The translations under genes and the position numbers were made by a program. From Gordonia hankookensis (GTDB lineage: Bacteria > Actinomycetota > Actinomycetes > Mycobacteriales > Mycobacteriaceae), in the NCBI RefSeq assembly GCF_014673215.1, contig NZ_JACWMS010000002.1, forward strand, positions 744,001 through 808,000: a stretch of 64,000 nt of DNA, given 5' to 3'. A model generated the notes under the pieces. The model ran no database searches. It had not been told where the DNA came from and was given only the letters and a program-made list of their open reading frames with translations. The first letter of the stretch is position 1, and the number at the start of each line of letters is the position of its first letter. Shown piece after piece: positions 26,246 to 34,305 of this stretch.

Positions 26246-27004
26246 TCATGGCGAGGTCTCTGGCAGCATTCTGCCGACACCTCGCGCTGCCACCTGTGCC
26301 GCCGCGACCAGAGTCGGCCGGTTGCGACCGAGCGTCGGGACCACCACACCGAGAGCGGCGACGACGGTGTCGCCCCGGCGCACCGGGACGGCGACCGAGC
26401 ACGCTCCGAGCGTCATCTCCTCCACCGTGGTCGCATAGCCCTGCTGGCGGATCTGCCGCAGCTGCCGGTCGAGGACACCAGCCGCGACGATCGTGTGCCG
26501 TGTCATCGGCGTCAGATCCTCCATCGCGGTGCGACGGATGTCGTCGGGAGCATGTGCCAGGAGGACTTTGCCGACGCCGGTGCAGTGCAACGGCAAGCGG
26601 CTCCCCACGCGACTGACCACCGGCACCGACGCCCGGCCGGAGAGCCGATCCAGGTACAGCACCTGAGCCTCGTCGCGGACCGCGAGATGCACCGTGGCCA
26701 GGGTCGCGGCGTAGAGATCCTGCAGAAACGGCGCCGCGATCTCACGGATCCCCGATTGGATCGGCGCGAGCAGACCCAGATCCCACATCCGCCGACCGAC
26801 GACGAATCGGTTGTCCGGGCGTCGGGTCAATGCGCCCCACGTCTCGAGTTCCCGGACCAGCCGATGTGTCGTGGGCATCGGGAGTCGGGCCCGTTCAGCG
26901 ATCTCCGTCAGGGTGAGCGCGCGGTGCTCGCGGTCGAAGGCACCCAGCACCGCGAGTGCTCGCGCCGCGACCGACTGGCCTGGACTCCCGGTGTTGCCCG
27001 CCAT
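26246..27004 (-). CDS. IclR-family regulator, likely controls the pca/pob operon
   Basis: A 252-residue IclR-type regulator of the PcaR/PobR/CatR group. The N-terminal winged helix is SVAARALAVLGAFDREHRAL, TLTEIAERARLPMPTTHRLV, RELETWGALTRR; the effector domain contains VLYLDRLSGRASVPVVSRVG and CTGVGKVLLAHAP. It lies 48 bases downstream of pcaC on the same strand. A perfect 17-base palindrome overlaps its promoter region 18 bases before the ATG, and a near copy lies upstream of pobA. That placement argues strongly that it controls both itself and the aromatic operon. Confidence 0.85.
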   Translation of the reverse strand: MAGNTGSPGQSVAARALAVLGAFDREHRALTLTEIAERARLPMPTTHRLVRELETWGALTRRPDNRFVVGRRMWDLGLLAPIQSGIREIAAPFLQDLYAATLATVHLAVRDEAQVLYLDRLSGRASVPVVSRVGSRLPLHCTGVGKVLLAHAPDDIRRTAMEDLTPMTRHTIVAAGVLDRQLRQIRQQGYATTVEEMTLGACSVAVPVRRGDTVVAALGVVVPTLGRNRPTLVAAAQVAARGVGRMLPETSP

Positions 27005-27022
27005 CGTCGTACCGCCTCCGTC

Positions 27023-27039
27023 GTTTCACTCAGTGAAAC
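27023..27039. promoter_or_regulatory. IclR-type palindrome before the regulator gene
   Basis: Arms GTTTCACT and AGTGAAAC pair perfectly around a central C. It lies between pcaC and the IclR gene, just before the regulator's ATG on the minus strand. The core recurs at 31292 before pobA. Confidence 0.7.
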
Positions 27040-27052
27040 TCAGACTAGCCGA

Positions 27053-27433
27053 TCAGCGAGATGCCCCGTCTACCTCAGCGAACACACCGACCGCGATCCG
27101 GAATGCCGTGTTGGCGTCCGGCACCCCGCAATAGATCGCCGACTGCAGGATGACCTCCTTGATCTCGTCGCGCGACAACCCGTTGCGCAATGCCGCGCGC
27201 AGATGCATCGCCAGCTCCTCGTGGTGCCCGCGGGCGATGAGTGCGGTGAGGGTGATCATCGACCGGCTCCGACGGTCCAGTCCCGGCCGGGTCCAGATAC
27301 TGCCCCACGCGTATTCGGTGATGAGTTCCTGGAATTCGCGTGTGACATCGGTGATCGCCGCGGTCGCCTTGTCGACATGTGCGTCGCCGAGGACCTCGCG
27401 GCGCACCGCCATTCCGTCGTCGTACTTGGACAT
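27053..27433 (-). CDS. pcaC: 4-carboxymuconolactone decarboxylase
   Basis: A 126-residue AhpD-like-fold enzyme that decarboxylates gamma-carboxymuconolactone to beta-ketoadipate enol-lactone. The sequence FQELITEYAWGSIWTRPGLD, RRSRSMITLTALIARGHHEE, LAMHLRAALRNGLSRDEIKE and QSAIYCGVPDANTAFRIA is classic PcaC. In many Rhodococcus-type bacteria it is fused to the enol-lactone hydrolase (PcaL); here it is free-standing and no pcaD is in the window. The start at 27433 shares a base with the pcaB stop (TGATG). Confidence 0.93.
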   Translation of the reverse strand: MSKYDDGMAVRREVLGDAHVDKATAAITDVTREFQELITEYAWGSIWTRPGLDRRSRSMITLTALIARGHHEELAMHLRAALRNGLSRDEIKEVILQSAIYCGVPDANTAFRIAVGVFAEVDGASR

Positions 27434-28659
27434 CAAGCCCCTTCTGTCGTGACGCGCCGAGCCCGTGCGAGTTGGGCGTCGATGTAGTGCTGTGTGGCAC
27501 CGAGGTACTCCGGTGTCGGTGTGTGCCCGGCGATCCTCGACATCGATTCCTGTTCCGATGTCACCGCCGCCCCCGCATCCGCCAGGTTCGCCTGCATCCG
27601 ATCGCCATGGACGTGCAGTTCGGCGACGAGCCGACTGGTCTGCCGCGCCGCGACGACGGCTCTCCGGACCAACGTCCGCAGCGCATCCCACTCGACGTGC
27701 CACGCACCCGCCGTGCGCTCATCGGTGGCATCCGCGGCCGCCTGGTGCAGAGTGGCTCCGAGCGGTGGGGCGCTCAACGCTGCTCGCCGGATGAGAACCG
27801 ACAGAACGGGATTGGCCTTGTGCGGCATTGTCGACGACGAGCCGCCGGAACCTTCGGAGAGCTCGCCGATCTCGGGACGCGACAGCACCAGCACGTCGTT
27901 GGCGATGTGCCCCCACGCGTCGGAGCAGCCGACTGCCGCATCCCCGCTGCGTGTGACCGCGGTGCGGACGGAATGCCATGGCGCCACCGGGGCGAGGCCG
28001 AGGATGTCCGCGGCGATCGCTCCGGCCCGGACCGCGACCGGAGCCGCATCCGCCCCACGGCCCGAGAGTTCGGCGGCGGCCGCCGATGTTCCTGCCGCGC
28101 CGCCCATCTGAACCGGGAACGCCAGGCCCGCGACCTGTTCGCGGGCCTCGAGGACCCCGCGCAACCATTGCGCCGCCTTGAGGCCGAAGGTCATCGGGAC
28201 GGCGTGTTGGGTGAGCGTGCGTGCCGGCATCATCGTGCGGCGGTGGCCGTCGGCGAGCTGTCGGAGCACCTCGACCTGAGCGTCGAGTTCGATCCGAACC
28301 GCATCGAAACCCTCTGCAACACAGAGCATCAGCGCGGTGTCCATCACATCCTGGCTGGTGAGCCCGCGATGGAGCCACATGCCGGCTGCCGACGAACCGA
28401 GCCCGTCGCGTAGGCGGCGGACGAGCGGGATCACCGGATTACCACCGGATTCCGCCTCCTCGGCGATCCCCTCGAGGTCGCCGTCGGCGATCAGGCCACG
28501 CAGCGCATCGGCGGAGAGTACGGCATCGGCGGGGGCGATCCCGGCTGTGACGAGCGCCGCCGACCAGGCCGATTCCACCTGCACCATGGCATCGAGAATC
28601 GTTGCATCGGTGAGAATCTCACCGGCATGGTGATCGCCTGGCCAGAGGATGTCAGGCAC
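27433..28659 (-). CDS. pcaB: 3-carboxy-cis,cis-muconate cycloisomerase
   Basis: A 408-residue member of the fumarase/aspartase superfamily, converting beta-carboxy-cis,cis-muconate to gamma-carboxymuconolactone. The superfamily signature is GSSSTMPHKANPVLSVLI; the N-terminal MVQVESAWSAALVTAGI and the helix-rich WLHRGLTSQDVMDTALML (with the catalytic-region TSQD motif) are typical of PcaB. Length is slightly short for the family, which is commonly 430-460. It is directly coupled to pcaC and lies 3 bases after the pcaG stop. Confidence 0.92.
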   Translation of the reverse strand: MPDILWPGDHHAGEILTDATILDAMVQVESAWSAALVTAGIAPADAVLSADALRGLIADGDLEGIAEEAESGGNPVIPLVRRLRDGLGSSAAGMWLHRGLTSQDVMDTALMLCVAEGFDAVRIELDAQVEVLRQLADGHRRTMMPARTLTQHAVPMTFGLKAAQWLRGVLEAREQVAGLAFPVQMGGAAGTSAAAAELSGRGADAAPVAVRAGAIAADILGLAPVAPWHSVRTAVTRSGDAAVGCSDAWGHIANDVLVLSRPEIGELSEGSGGSSSTMPHKANPVLSVLIRRAALSAPPLGATLHQAAADATDERTAGAWHVEWDALRTLVRRAVVAARQTSRLVAELHVHGDRMQANLADAGAAVTSEQESMSRIAGHTPTPEYLGATQHYIDAQLARARRVTTEGA

Positions 28660-28662
28660 GGA

Positions 28663-29217
28663 TCATCGTCCACCGTGATCGAGGAAGACGGTCTCACCCG
28701 CACCCTGGAGATGGATGTCGAAGCGGTAGCCGTTGTCGTCGGCGGTCGCGATCAGGGTCGACCTCCGTTCCTCCGACACCGAGGTGAGCAAGGTGTCCGA
28801 CGCCAGGGCGCGGGCACTGTCGGGCAGGTAGGCCCGCGTGAAGAGTCGATCGAGCAGGCCGCGCGCGAAGACGCAGACCGCGAAGAACGGCGCCCCACCC
28901 GCCGACACCGGACCGGGAGCGACCGTCGCGAAGGTGTAGTGGCCGGTCCGGTCCGTCTGCACGCGGCCGAAGCCGGTGAAGGTGAAGCCGTCTCGCCGCA
29001 GGGATCCGGGCTCCTGACTGACGTTGCCCGCGCCGTCGGCCTGCCATATCTCTATCAGGGCGTCGGGCACCGGATCGCCTGCTCCGTCGAACACGGTGCC
29101 GTGCAGCCGAATCCGATCGGGGTGGCCGGCCGGCACCAGCTCCGCACCACCGTCGAACGGCAGGGCGTAGTGGAAGAACGGGCCGACCGTCTGGCCCGGT
29201 GTGGGTGCGAGGGTCAC
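28663..29217 (-). CDS. pcaG: Protocatechuate 3,4-dioxygenase, alpha subunit
   Basis: A 184-residue alpha chain of intradiol dioxygenase. The PTPGQTVGPFFHYALPFDGG start, IRLHGTVFDGAGDPVPDALI and EIWQADGAGNV are typical of PcaG; the iron-ligand positions of the beta chain are not conserved, as expected for the non-catalytic subunit. It starts with GTG at 29217, overlapping the pcaH stop by 4 bases, which couples production of the two subunits in equal amounts. Confidence 0.92.
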   Translation of the reverse strand: MTLAPTPGQTVGPFFHYALPFDGGAELVPAGHPDRIRLHGTVFDGAGDPVPDALIEIWQADGAGNVSQEPGSLRRDGFTFTGFGRVQTDRTGHYTFATVAPGPVSAGGAPFFAVCVFARGLLDRLFTRAYLPDSARALASDTLLTSVSEERRSTLIATADDNGYRFDIHLQGAGETVFLDHGGR

Positions 29218-30053
29218 TGGTCCTCCTCCATCGGGGTCTGACGGCTGCCGGTGAGCACGATGTCCCAACGGTATCCGGTGGACCATTCGTGCTGGGTCAG
29301 ATCGTGGTCGTAGGTGGCGACGAGCCGGTCGCGGGCCCGCTGGTCGACGATCGCCTGATAGATGGGATCGAAGGCGAACAGCGGGTCACCTGGAAAGTAC
29401 ATCTGGGTCACCAGCCGCTGGGTGAAGGCCGTACCGAACACCGAGAAATGGATGTGGGCGGGGCGCCAGGCGTTGTGGTGGTTCTTCCACGGGTACGGAC
29501 CCGGTTTGATGGTGGTGAACCTGTACCAGCCGTCGTCGTCGGTGAGGCAGCGACCCACGCCGGTGAAGTTGGGATCGATCGGGGCGGGATGCTGATCGCG
29601 TTTGTGGATATAGCGTCCGGCCGCATTGGCCTGCCAGACCTCGACGAGCTGGTGGCGGATCGGTCGTCCGTCACCGTCGAGCACGCGACCGGTCACCACG
29701 AGGCGCTCTCCGATCGGATCGCCGTTGTGCGCAATCGTGAGGTCGGCCTCGAGCGGGTCGACGTCGCGGTGTCCGAAAGCCGGCGACCAGAGTTCGATGC
29801 CTTCCGGGTCGGAGTGGTGAAAGTTCTTGGTGGGGTGGCGCAGCAGGCTCGACCGGTAGGGCGGGTAGTCCAGCCTCGGTGCGGTCTCCGGCGCCTCACC
29901 CGCCGACAGCGACGACGCGTGATCCGTACCGATGCATGCGATCTCGTCACTGATCTGCTGTTGCGTGCCCTGCCCCGCGTCCGACGAGATCTGCCCGTGC
30001 TCGTCGAACACCTCCGACTCCTCGTCCGCTCCCGTGATCAATGGTGTGGCCAT
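29214..30053 (-). CDS. pcaH: Protocatechuate 3,4-dioxygenase, beta subunit
   Basis: A 279-residue iron-bearing subunit that cleaves protocatechuate between the two hydroxyls. Iron ligands are visible: Tyr in GWYRFTTIKPGP, Tyr in PYPWKNHHNAW and the His pair in RPAHIHFSVFG. RLDYPPYRSSLLRHPTKNFH at about 60-80 and LVEVWQANAAGRYIHKRDQH match the family. The first about 55 residues are variable and acidic, making it somewhat longer than the P. putida subunit, like other actinobacterial PcaH. The start at 30053 overlaps the end of pobA by 16 bases. Confidence 0.92.
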   Translation of the reverse strand: MATPLITGADEESEVFDEHGQISSDAGQGTQQQISDEIACIGTDHASSLSAGEAPETAPRLDYPPYRSSLLRHPTKNFHHSDPEGIELWSPAFGHRDVDPLEADLTIAHNGDPIGERLVVTGRVLDGDGRPIRHQLVEVWQANAAGRYIHKRDQHPAPIDPNFTGVGRCLTDDDGWYRFTTIKPGPYPWKNHHNAWRPAHIHFSVFGTAFTQRLVTQMYFPGDPLFAFDPIYQAIVDQRARDRLVATYDHDLTQHEWSTGYRWDIVLTGSRQTPMEEDQ

Positions 30054-31216
30054 CCTGTGTACCCTTCTGCGAGATAGGTGGAGCCGGCCTCCGAGGAGAC
30101 CAGTGACTGAAGCTCTCCGAGTTGGCGCTGTTCGTCGAATTGCGATGCATCCGAAGAATTGTGGAGCATCGTGGTCATCCAGTAGGAGAAGTGCTGGGCC
30201 TTCCACACCCGCGACAGCGCGCGGTCGGTGTAGTTGTCGAGAGCATCGTCGTCGCCCTTGTGCACGGCACGCTCGATCTCCTCGGCCAGCACCCGGACAT
30301 CGGACAGTGCGAGGTTGAGACCCTTGGCACCCGTCGGAGGCACCGTGTGTGCCGCATCGCCGGCGAGCACGAGGTTGCCATGGCGCATCGGTGACTGCAC
30401 AAAGCTCCGGAACGGCAACACTGTTCGCTCGATGACGGGTCCGTCCTTCAACCGGAATCCGTCCGATCCGGCGAGCCGGGTGTGCAGCTGCTCCCAGATC
30501 CGGTCGTCGGACCAGGCGGCGGGATCTTCGGTGGGTTCGCACTGGAAGTACATGCGCTGCACGGTGTCGGTCCGTTGGCTGATCAGCGCGAAACCCTGGG
30601 CCGAGCGGGTGTAGATGAGCTCCGGGGCGCTCGGCGGCGCCTCCACCATGACGCCGAACCACGCGAAGGGGTATTCGCGGTAGTACTGATGCGCGTCGGC
30701 GACGAGGGCCCGACAGATGCTGCGCGAACCGTCGGCACCGACGACGAGCTCGGCCGAGATCTCGTGCCGACTGCCGTCGGCGTCGGTGTAGCGGACGGTC
30801 GGGGTGTCGAGTACACCGTCGACCTCGGTGTCGGTGATGCCGTATCGCAGGTCGCCGCCGTCGCGCGTGCGTGCGCGATGCAGGTCGACGAACACCTGGG
30901 TCTGCGGGTAGAGCCAGCACGACGCCCCGGCCAGCTTCTGGAAGTCGATACGGTGGCTGACCCCACCGAACCTCAGCGAGATCCCCTCGTGCTCATGCCC
31001 CTCGGTGAGGACACGGTCCGAGACACCGGAATCGACGAGTAGACGGACGCTGTCGCGCTCGAGGATGCCGGCACGGTGCGTCGTCTCGATCTGCTCGACC
31101 GTACGATTGTCGACGACCACGCTCTCGATCCCGGCGATGTGCAGCAGATGCGACAGCATCAGCCCCGCCGGTCCACCACCGACGATGGCCACCTGGGTCG
31201 TGGTCGTAGTGCTCAT
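30038..31216 (-). CDS. pobA: 4-hydroxybenzoate 3-monooxygenase
   Basis: A 392-residue class A flavoprotein monooxygenase that turns 4-hydroxybenzoate into protocatechuate with NAD(P)H and O2. The FAD loop is QVAIVGGGPAGLMLSHLLHI; the second FAD motif LVVGADGSRSICRALV and the GDAAH motif LVLAGDAAHTVPPTGAKGLN are in place. AGASCWLYPQTQVFVDL is a PobA hallmark. Length equals the Pseudomonas enzyme. The ATG at 31216 has GGAGACGAG before it; a TTG at 31231 is less likely. It leads the operon pobA-pcaH-pcaG-pcaB-pcaC that takes 4-hydroxybenzoate to the enol-lactone. Confidence 0.93.
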   Translation of the reverse strand: MSTTTTTQVAIVGGGPAGLMLSHLLHIAGIESVVVDNRTVEQIETTHRAGILERDSVRLLVDSGVSDRVLTEGHEHEGISLRFGGVSHRIDFQKLAGASCWLYPQTQVFVDLHRARTRDGGDLRYGITDTEVDGVLDTPTVRYTDADGSRHEISAELVVGADGSRSICRALVADAHQYYREYPFAWFGVMVEAPPSAPELIYTRSAQGFALISQRTDTVQRMYFQCEPTEDPAAWSDDRIWEQLHTRLAGSDGFRLKDGPVIERTVLPFRSFVQSPMRHGNLVLAGDAAHTVPPTGAKGLNLALSDVRVLAEEIERAVHKGDDDALDNYTDRALSRVWKAQHFSYWMTTMLHNSSDASQFDEQRQLGELQSLVSSEAGSTYLAEGYTGWPHH

Positions 31217-31291
31217 CTCGTCTCCGCTCAAGTGATCTGTTGCGATACTCGGAACGGTATGAGTCCGCGCTCACAAATGTCGACCCGCGGC

Positions 31292-31306
31292 TTTCACTCA
31301 GTGGAA
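31292..31306. promoter_or_regulatory. Second copy of the IclR-type palindrome, before pobA
   Basis: TTTCACT-C-AGTGGAA, a one-mismatch copy of the palindrome before the IclR gene (27024-27038), 76 bases upstream of the pobA ATG. Otherwise the gap 31217-31473 shows no coding sequence. Confidence 0.7.
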
Positions 31307-31473
31307 TTCACGCCCCAGAATTGCGAGGGCAGTTTGCTGGGCTGCCCCGGCAGCGTGCGCGTGCTTGTCGATCGGCCGCCGTATCGAGCAGGGCCCGCGC
31401 CGGAACTCGGCCACGGGTCCGGGGACGGGAGGCGGAGGCGGGGCTGTGGAGCGGAGAGCGGAGAGAGCGCTGG

Positions 31474-32673
31474 TCAGCGCATCTCGCCCGCACCCACGTA
31501 CGGGAACCGGGTCGAGAGCGGATCCCCCTCGGCGAATCGTGACAGCCGGAAGTCGGTCTCCGGGACCCTCGGGTCGGTGCTGTGCCCGTCGATGACGATG
31601 TCGGCGACGAGACGGCCGACCGCAGGCGAGATCTTGAAGCCGTGCCCGCTGAATCCCGCAGCGATGACCAGGCCGTCGAGCGGACCAGCCGAGATGATCG
31701 GGTTCCAGTCGGGAGTCACGTCGTAGCATCCGGCATAGCTGCTGGTGATGGCCGCGTCGGTGAACGCGGGGAACCGCGTGCCGACCTTGTCGACGGTGAG
31801 ATCGAGGAATCTCTCGTCGGCGCGATTGAGGTAATTGTCCGGGTCCGCGCCCTCGAGTTCGGCCAGGTCGCTGTTGCCGAAGAGGATCTCACCACGAACA
31901 TCCGGCCGAACGTATTGCAGCGAGACCAGGTCGGAGAAGACCGGCACCGCACCCAGTTCGATACCCGGATGGATCATCACGATCTGCTCCCTGTGCACCT
32001 CGATCGGGACATCGATGCCGTGCGCCGCCAGAAACGGCCGCGTCCACACACCGGTCGCGACGACGACGGTGTCCGCGCTGATCGTCGAACCGTCGGCGAG
32101 CTGCACACCGGTGACCTTCTCGCCGTCCACGAGCAGTTCCGTCACCGCGGTGGACTGCCGGATCCGGATGCCTGCGGCACGCGCCGACGCCGCGAACGCC
32201 TGGGCGGTCTGATAGGCGTCGCCGTAGCCTCCGCGCTCCTCCCACCCGAACGCGGCGAACGGGTCGAGATCGGCGGCCGGCCAGAGCTCAGCGACGACGG
32301 AACGGTCGATCTCCTCGGTTTGCACCCCGACCTCACGCTGCGCCGCAAGGCTCTTGCGGAGATTGTCGACGTTGGCCGACCCCACCCCGACAACGTAGCC
32401 CGTCTGACGGAACCCGATGTCGGTACCGAAGATCTCCTCGGCCTTCTCGAACACCTCGAGCCCCGTCGCCGCCATCGCGGCAAGCGAACTCACGCCGTAG
32501 TGGCAACGCACGATCCCCGACGACTTGCCGGTCATGCCTGCGCCGACCGTGTCGCGTTCACACACCACCACGTCGGTGACACCCCGCTGACCGAGCGCCC
32601 ACGCGGTCGCGACTCCTTCCAGCCCACCCCCGACGATGACGATCGATGCGGTGTCACCACCGCGCGCGTTCAC
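31474..32673 (-). CDS. Sarcosine-oxidase-beta-like FAD oxidoreductase
   Basis: A 399-residue DAO-family flavoprotein. The FAD loop is SIVIVGGGLEGVATAWALGQ, the covalent-flavin-region stretch is AGMTGKSSGIVRCHYGVSSL, and the C-terminal ITSSYAGCYDVTPDWNPIIS with IAAGFSGHGFKISPAVGRLV is typical of SoxB and of N-methylglutamate dehydrogenase subunit A (MgdA). It overlaps the MgsC gene by 4 bases, ending the gmaS-mgsABC block. Oxidative release of formaldehyde from N-methylglutamate is the fitting role, but the other three Mgd subunits are not in the window, so it may act alone as an oxidase. Confidence 0.82.
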   Translation of the reverse strand: MNARGGDTASIVIVGGGLEGVATAWALGQRGVTDVVVCERDTVGAGMTGKSSGIVRCHYGVSSLAAMAATGLEVFEKAEEIFGTDIGFRQTGYVVGVGSANVDNLRKSLAAQREVGVQTEEIDRSVVAELWPAADLDPFAAFGWEERGGYGDAYQTAQAFAASARAAGIRIRQSTAVTELLVDGEKVTGVQLADGSTISADTVVVATGVWTRPFLAAHGIDVPIEVHREQIVMIHPGIELGAVPVFSDLVSLQYVRPDVRGEILFGNSDLAELEGADPDNYLNRADERFLDLTVDKVGTRFPAFTDAAITSSYAGCYDVTPDWNPIISAGPLDGLVIAAGFSGHGFKISPAVGRLVADIVIDGHSTDPRVPETDFRLSRFAEGDPLSTRFPYVGAGEMR

Positions 32674-34022
32674 AGCCCCGCCCCGGGAATCCAGCTGGTG
32701 CCCGCCAGCGGAACCCTGGCCATCGCCGACGCCTCGATCGAGATCGCCACGAGGTCTTCGGGTTCCAGATGCCGGATGTGTGCCTTACCGCATGCGCGGG
32801 CGATCGTCTGGGCCTCCATGGTCATCACCCGCAGGAAGTTGGCGAGCCGTCGCCCGCCATCGACCGGATCGAACCGTGCGGCCAGTTCCGGGTCCTGCGT
32901 GGTGATCCCTGCCGGATCACGGCCGTCCTGGAAATCGTCGTAATAGCCTGCGGCCGATCCGATCTGTTCGTATTCGGCGGCATGGCGAGGGTCGTTGTCG
33001 CCGAGTGCGATCAATGCCGCGGTGCCGATCGCGACGGCGTCGGCGCCCAGGGCCATCGCCTTCGCGACGTCGGCGCCGTTGCGGATACCACCGGAGACGA
33101 TGAGCTGGACGCCACCGTTTCCGTTCTCGCCGGACCTGTGCACACCGAGTTCCTGAAGAGCCTGCACCGCCTGCGGGATCGCGGCGAGGGTGGGGATGCC
33201 CACATGCTCGATGAAGACGTCCTGGGTGGCGGCCGTACCCCCTTGCATACCGTCGACCACCACCACGTCTGCTCCCGAATGGACGGCGAGCTTCACGTCG
33301 TAGTAGGTGCGACTGGCACCGACCTTCACGTAGATCGGCTTCTCCCAGTCGGTGATCTCGCGGAGTTCGTTGATCTTGATCGCGAGGTCGTCGGGACCCG
33401 TCCAGTCGGGATGGCGCGACGCGCTGCGCTGGTCGATCCCCTCGGGCAGGGTCCGCATTCCGGCGACCCGTTCGGAGATCTTCTGTCCCAGCAACATTCC
33501 TCCGCCGCCGGGTTTGGCGCCCTGACCGAGCACGATCTCGATGGCGTCGGCGCGACGCAGGTCGTCGGGGTTCATGCCGTAGCGCGACGGCAGATACTGG
33601 TAGACCAGGTTCTTGGACTGACCACGCTCCTCGGTGGTCATCCCGCCGTCACCGGTGGTGGTCGAGGTGCCCACCTCCGACGCACCGCGCCCGAGCGCCT
33701 CCTTGGCCCTCCCGGACAGAGCACCGAAGCTCATACCCGCGATGGTCACCGGGATGTCCAGGTGCAAAGGATATCTCGCGTTGCGGCTGCCCAGGATGAC
33801 GTCGGTGTCACACTTCTCGCGGTAGCCCTCGAGTGGGTATCGCGACATCGATGCACCGAGGAAGAGCAGGTCGTCGAAATGCGGCAGCTTCCGTTTGGCG
33901 CCCCATCCGCGGATGTCGTATATGCCGGTCTCGGCGGCGCGCTGGATGGCGGCGATCGTGGTGCGGTCGAACGTGGCGGACTCACGCAGGCCGCGCTGTT
34001 CGACGGTCAGGTTGTCGATCAT
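32670..34022 (-). CDS. mgsC: Glutamate-synthase-like FMN subunit (MgsC/GlxD type)
   Basis: A 450-residue protein homologous to the central FMN domain of glutamate synthase. It contains GMSFGALSGRAKEALGRGAS, TTTGDGGMTTEERGQSKNLV, the FMN-site stretch SGADVVVVDGMQGGTAATQD and VSGGIRNGADVAKAMALGAD. In N-methylglutamate synthase this subunit joins the methylamine group of gamma-glutamylmethylamide to 2-oxoglutarate or rearranges it on glutamate. The start at 34022 lies after a 283-base gap filled with tandem repeats that separates it from mgsB. Assignment to Mgs rather than a general glutamate synthase rests on the neighbouring genes. Confidence 0.83.
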   Translation of the reverse strand: MIDNLTVEQRGLRESATFDRTTIAAIQRAAETGIYDIRGWGAKRKLPHFDDLLFLGASMSRYPLEGYREKCDTDVILGSRNARYPLHLDIPVTIAGMSFGALSGRAKEALGRGASEVGTSTTTGDGGMTTEERGQSKNLVYQYLPSRYGMNPDDLRRADAIEIVLGQGAKPGGGGMLLGQKISERVAGMRTLPEGIDQRSASRHPDWTGPDDLAIKINELREITDWEKPIYVKVGASRTYYDVKLAVHSGADVVVVDGMQGGTAATQDVFIEHVGIPTLAAIPQAVQALQELGVHRSGENGNGGVQLIVSGGIRNGADVAKAMALGADAVAIGTAALIALGDNDPRHAAEYEQIGSAAGYYDDFQDGRDPAGITTQDPELAARFDPVDGGRRLANFLRVMTMEAQTIARACGKAHIRHLEPEDLVAISIEASAMARVPLAGTSWIPGAGL

Positions 34023-34044
34023 GGTGTTCTCCGGTGGTTGGGGT

Positions 34045-34299
34045 GATCTCGATACGGCGCCTCGCTACGCTCGGTGCCTACTCGATCAGCGGTCGGGGGT
34101 GAGGTGATCTCGGGCGGTCGGGATCAGCGGTCGGGGGCGGGGGATCTCGATACGGCGCCTCGCTACGCTCGGTGCCTACTCGATCAGCGGTCGGGGGCGG
34201 GGTGAGGGGTGATCTCGGGCGGTCGGGATCAGCGGTTGTGGCCGCCCATTCCGCCGGTCGAGTAGCCGCGAACGGAGTGAGTGGCGTATCGAGACCACC
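34045..34299. repeat. Repeat block inside the mgs operon
   Basis: A 98-base unit occurs twice (starting 34045 and 34143), each beginning GATCTCGATACGGCGCCTCG and carrying TACTCGATCAGCGGTCGGGG. Interleaved GATCTCGGGCGGTCGGGATC pieces occur at 34105 and 34211. At 34251-34299 follows a 49-base element nearly identical to that at 4369-4417. All are palindrome-like and lie between the MgsB and MgsC genes; no coding sequence is seen in 34023-34305. Confidence 0.85.
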
Positions 34300-34305
34300 G
34301 CACGG

